Shown here: one piece after another, positions 5,388-5,824 of the stretch
How positions within the stretch are numbered: position 1 is the first letter of the stretch
How the letters are laid out: each line of letters starts with the position of its first letter
Source of the DNA: Pseudomonadota bacterium
Lineage (GTDB): Bacteria > Pseudomonadota > Gammaproteobacteria > Steroidobacterales > Steroidobacteraceae
NCBI GenBank assembly: GCA_021817875.1
Contig: JAKAFQ010000293.1
Location: forward strand, 1 to 5,824
DNA length: 5,824 nucleotides
Direction of reading: 5' to 3'
Program-made: the position numbers and the translations under genes
Notes under the pieces: model-generated
Database searches by the model: none
What the model was told of the DNA's origin: nothing
What the model saw: the letters and a program-made list of their open reading frames with translations, nothing else

Positions 5388-5824
5388 ATGAAGGCCTTGT
5401 CAATTTTTGGTTGCGGCTCCGGAGCGGGGAAGAGTTGGATCACCACCGCGCTCGGTGCATGGCTGCACGCCCAAGGCGTCCGTGTCGCGCCGTTCAAAGC
5501 GCAGAACATGTCCAACAATGCCTGGGTCACTTTCGACGGCGGTGAAATCGGGCGCGCGCAAGCCGTGCAAGCCGAAGCCTGCGGGCTCGTGCCGACGGTG
5601 CAGATGAACCCGATACTGCTCAAGCCGAGCGGCACACAGGGATCACAGCTGATCGTGTTGGGCCAGGCTCGGGGTCATTGCCCGGCGGTCGACTATTACC
5701 GGCACTTCGACGAACTCTGGCAGACGGTCAAGGAAGTTCTCGACGCCTGGCGTGAGCGCTGCGACGTCTTGTTGATGGAAGGCGCCGGCAGCCCCGTGGA
5801 GCTGAACCTGCTCGGTCGCGATCT
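5388..5824 (+). CDS. cobQ: cobyric acid synthase, N-terminal part; 3' end outside window
   Basis: CobQ/CbiP performs the ATP- and glutamine-dependent amidation of four carboxylates (b, d, e, g) of adenosylcobyrinic acid a,c-diamide, giving adenosylcobyric acid, in the cytosol. The 145 visible codons match the start of its dethiobiotin-synthetase-like ATP domain: P-loop GCGSGAGKS (residues 8-16, with Cys9 where Thr is usual), [12 protein letters not shown] (33-44), [14 protein letters not shown] (51-64), MNPILLKP (73-80) and [11 protein letters not shown] (131-141). The glutamine-amidotransferase half (full family length ~480-500) lies beyond the window. The ATG at 5388 places the P-loop at the usual distance from the N-terminus. 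An in-frame ATG at 5364 would add 8 residues. Neither has a Shine-Dalgarno site, so the mRNA may be leaderless. It diverges from the riboswitch unit and has no riboswitch of its own in the visible upstream DNA. Confidence 0.95.
   Translation, partial: MKALSIFGCGSGAGKSWITTALGAWLHAQGVRVAPFKAQNMSNNAWVTFDGGEIGRAQAVQAEACGLVPTVQMNPILLKPSGTQGSQLIVLGQARGHCPAVDYYRHFDELWQTVKEVLDAWRERCDVLLMEGAGSPVELNLLGRD

Noticed and set aside
5267..5635. 122-codon minus-strand ORF opposite cobQ
   Set aside because: It is antisense to clear cobQ motifs and runs through the divergent promoter; no protein family is recognisable.

Overview
The window looks like chromosomal DNA from a GC-rich bacterium, most likely a proteobacterium. 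This rests on the GC-rich codons, the SD-led overlapping genes and the form of the cobalamin genes; no ribosomal or other taxon-marking gene is present, so it is inference. Two genes run off the ends of the window.

Layout. (1) 1-1608, plus strand: the C-terminal ~535 residues of a large protein. It resembles the part that follows the dioxygenase domain in prolyl-4-hydroxylase-like 2OG-Fe(II) oxygenase proteins, and ends in a Cys/His-rich segment. (2) 1609-2448: about 840 bases with no convincing gene. It holds short protein-like stretches split over reading frames (possibly an eroded gene), a perfect 10-bp inverted repeat enclosing 55 bases, and a hairpin plus T7 tract shaped like a plus-strand terminator; the last two may belong to a small RNA. 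(3) 4871-2449, minus strand: a two-gene cobalt module, a CobW/COG0523 metallochaperone GTPase followed, with a 13-base overlap, by a NiCoT nickel/cobalt permease. (4) 5263-5063, minus strand: a clear cobalamin riboswitch, with a good sigma70-like promoter just upstream, leading into a ~190-base leader and then cobW. (5) 5388 to the end, plus strand: the N-terminal 145 residues of cobyric acid synthase CobQ, divergent from the riboswitch unit.

How it works together. The riboswitch should reduce cobW and permease expression when cobalamin is plentiful. The permease would import Co2+ and the GTPase would help handle the metal for the corrin ring, while CobQ amidates the corrin side chains later in the same pathway. 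The riboswitch is what points to cobalt rather than nickel. The most unusual points are a ~130-residue beta-rich insertion in CobW, a cluster of TGCCA/TGGCA half-sites over the riboswitch promoter, the long leader between aptamer and cobW, and the possible structured RNA at 2255-2382. I saw no CRISPR array, tRNA, rRNA, intact insertion sequence or defence system.
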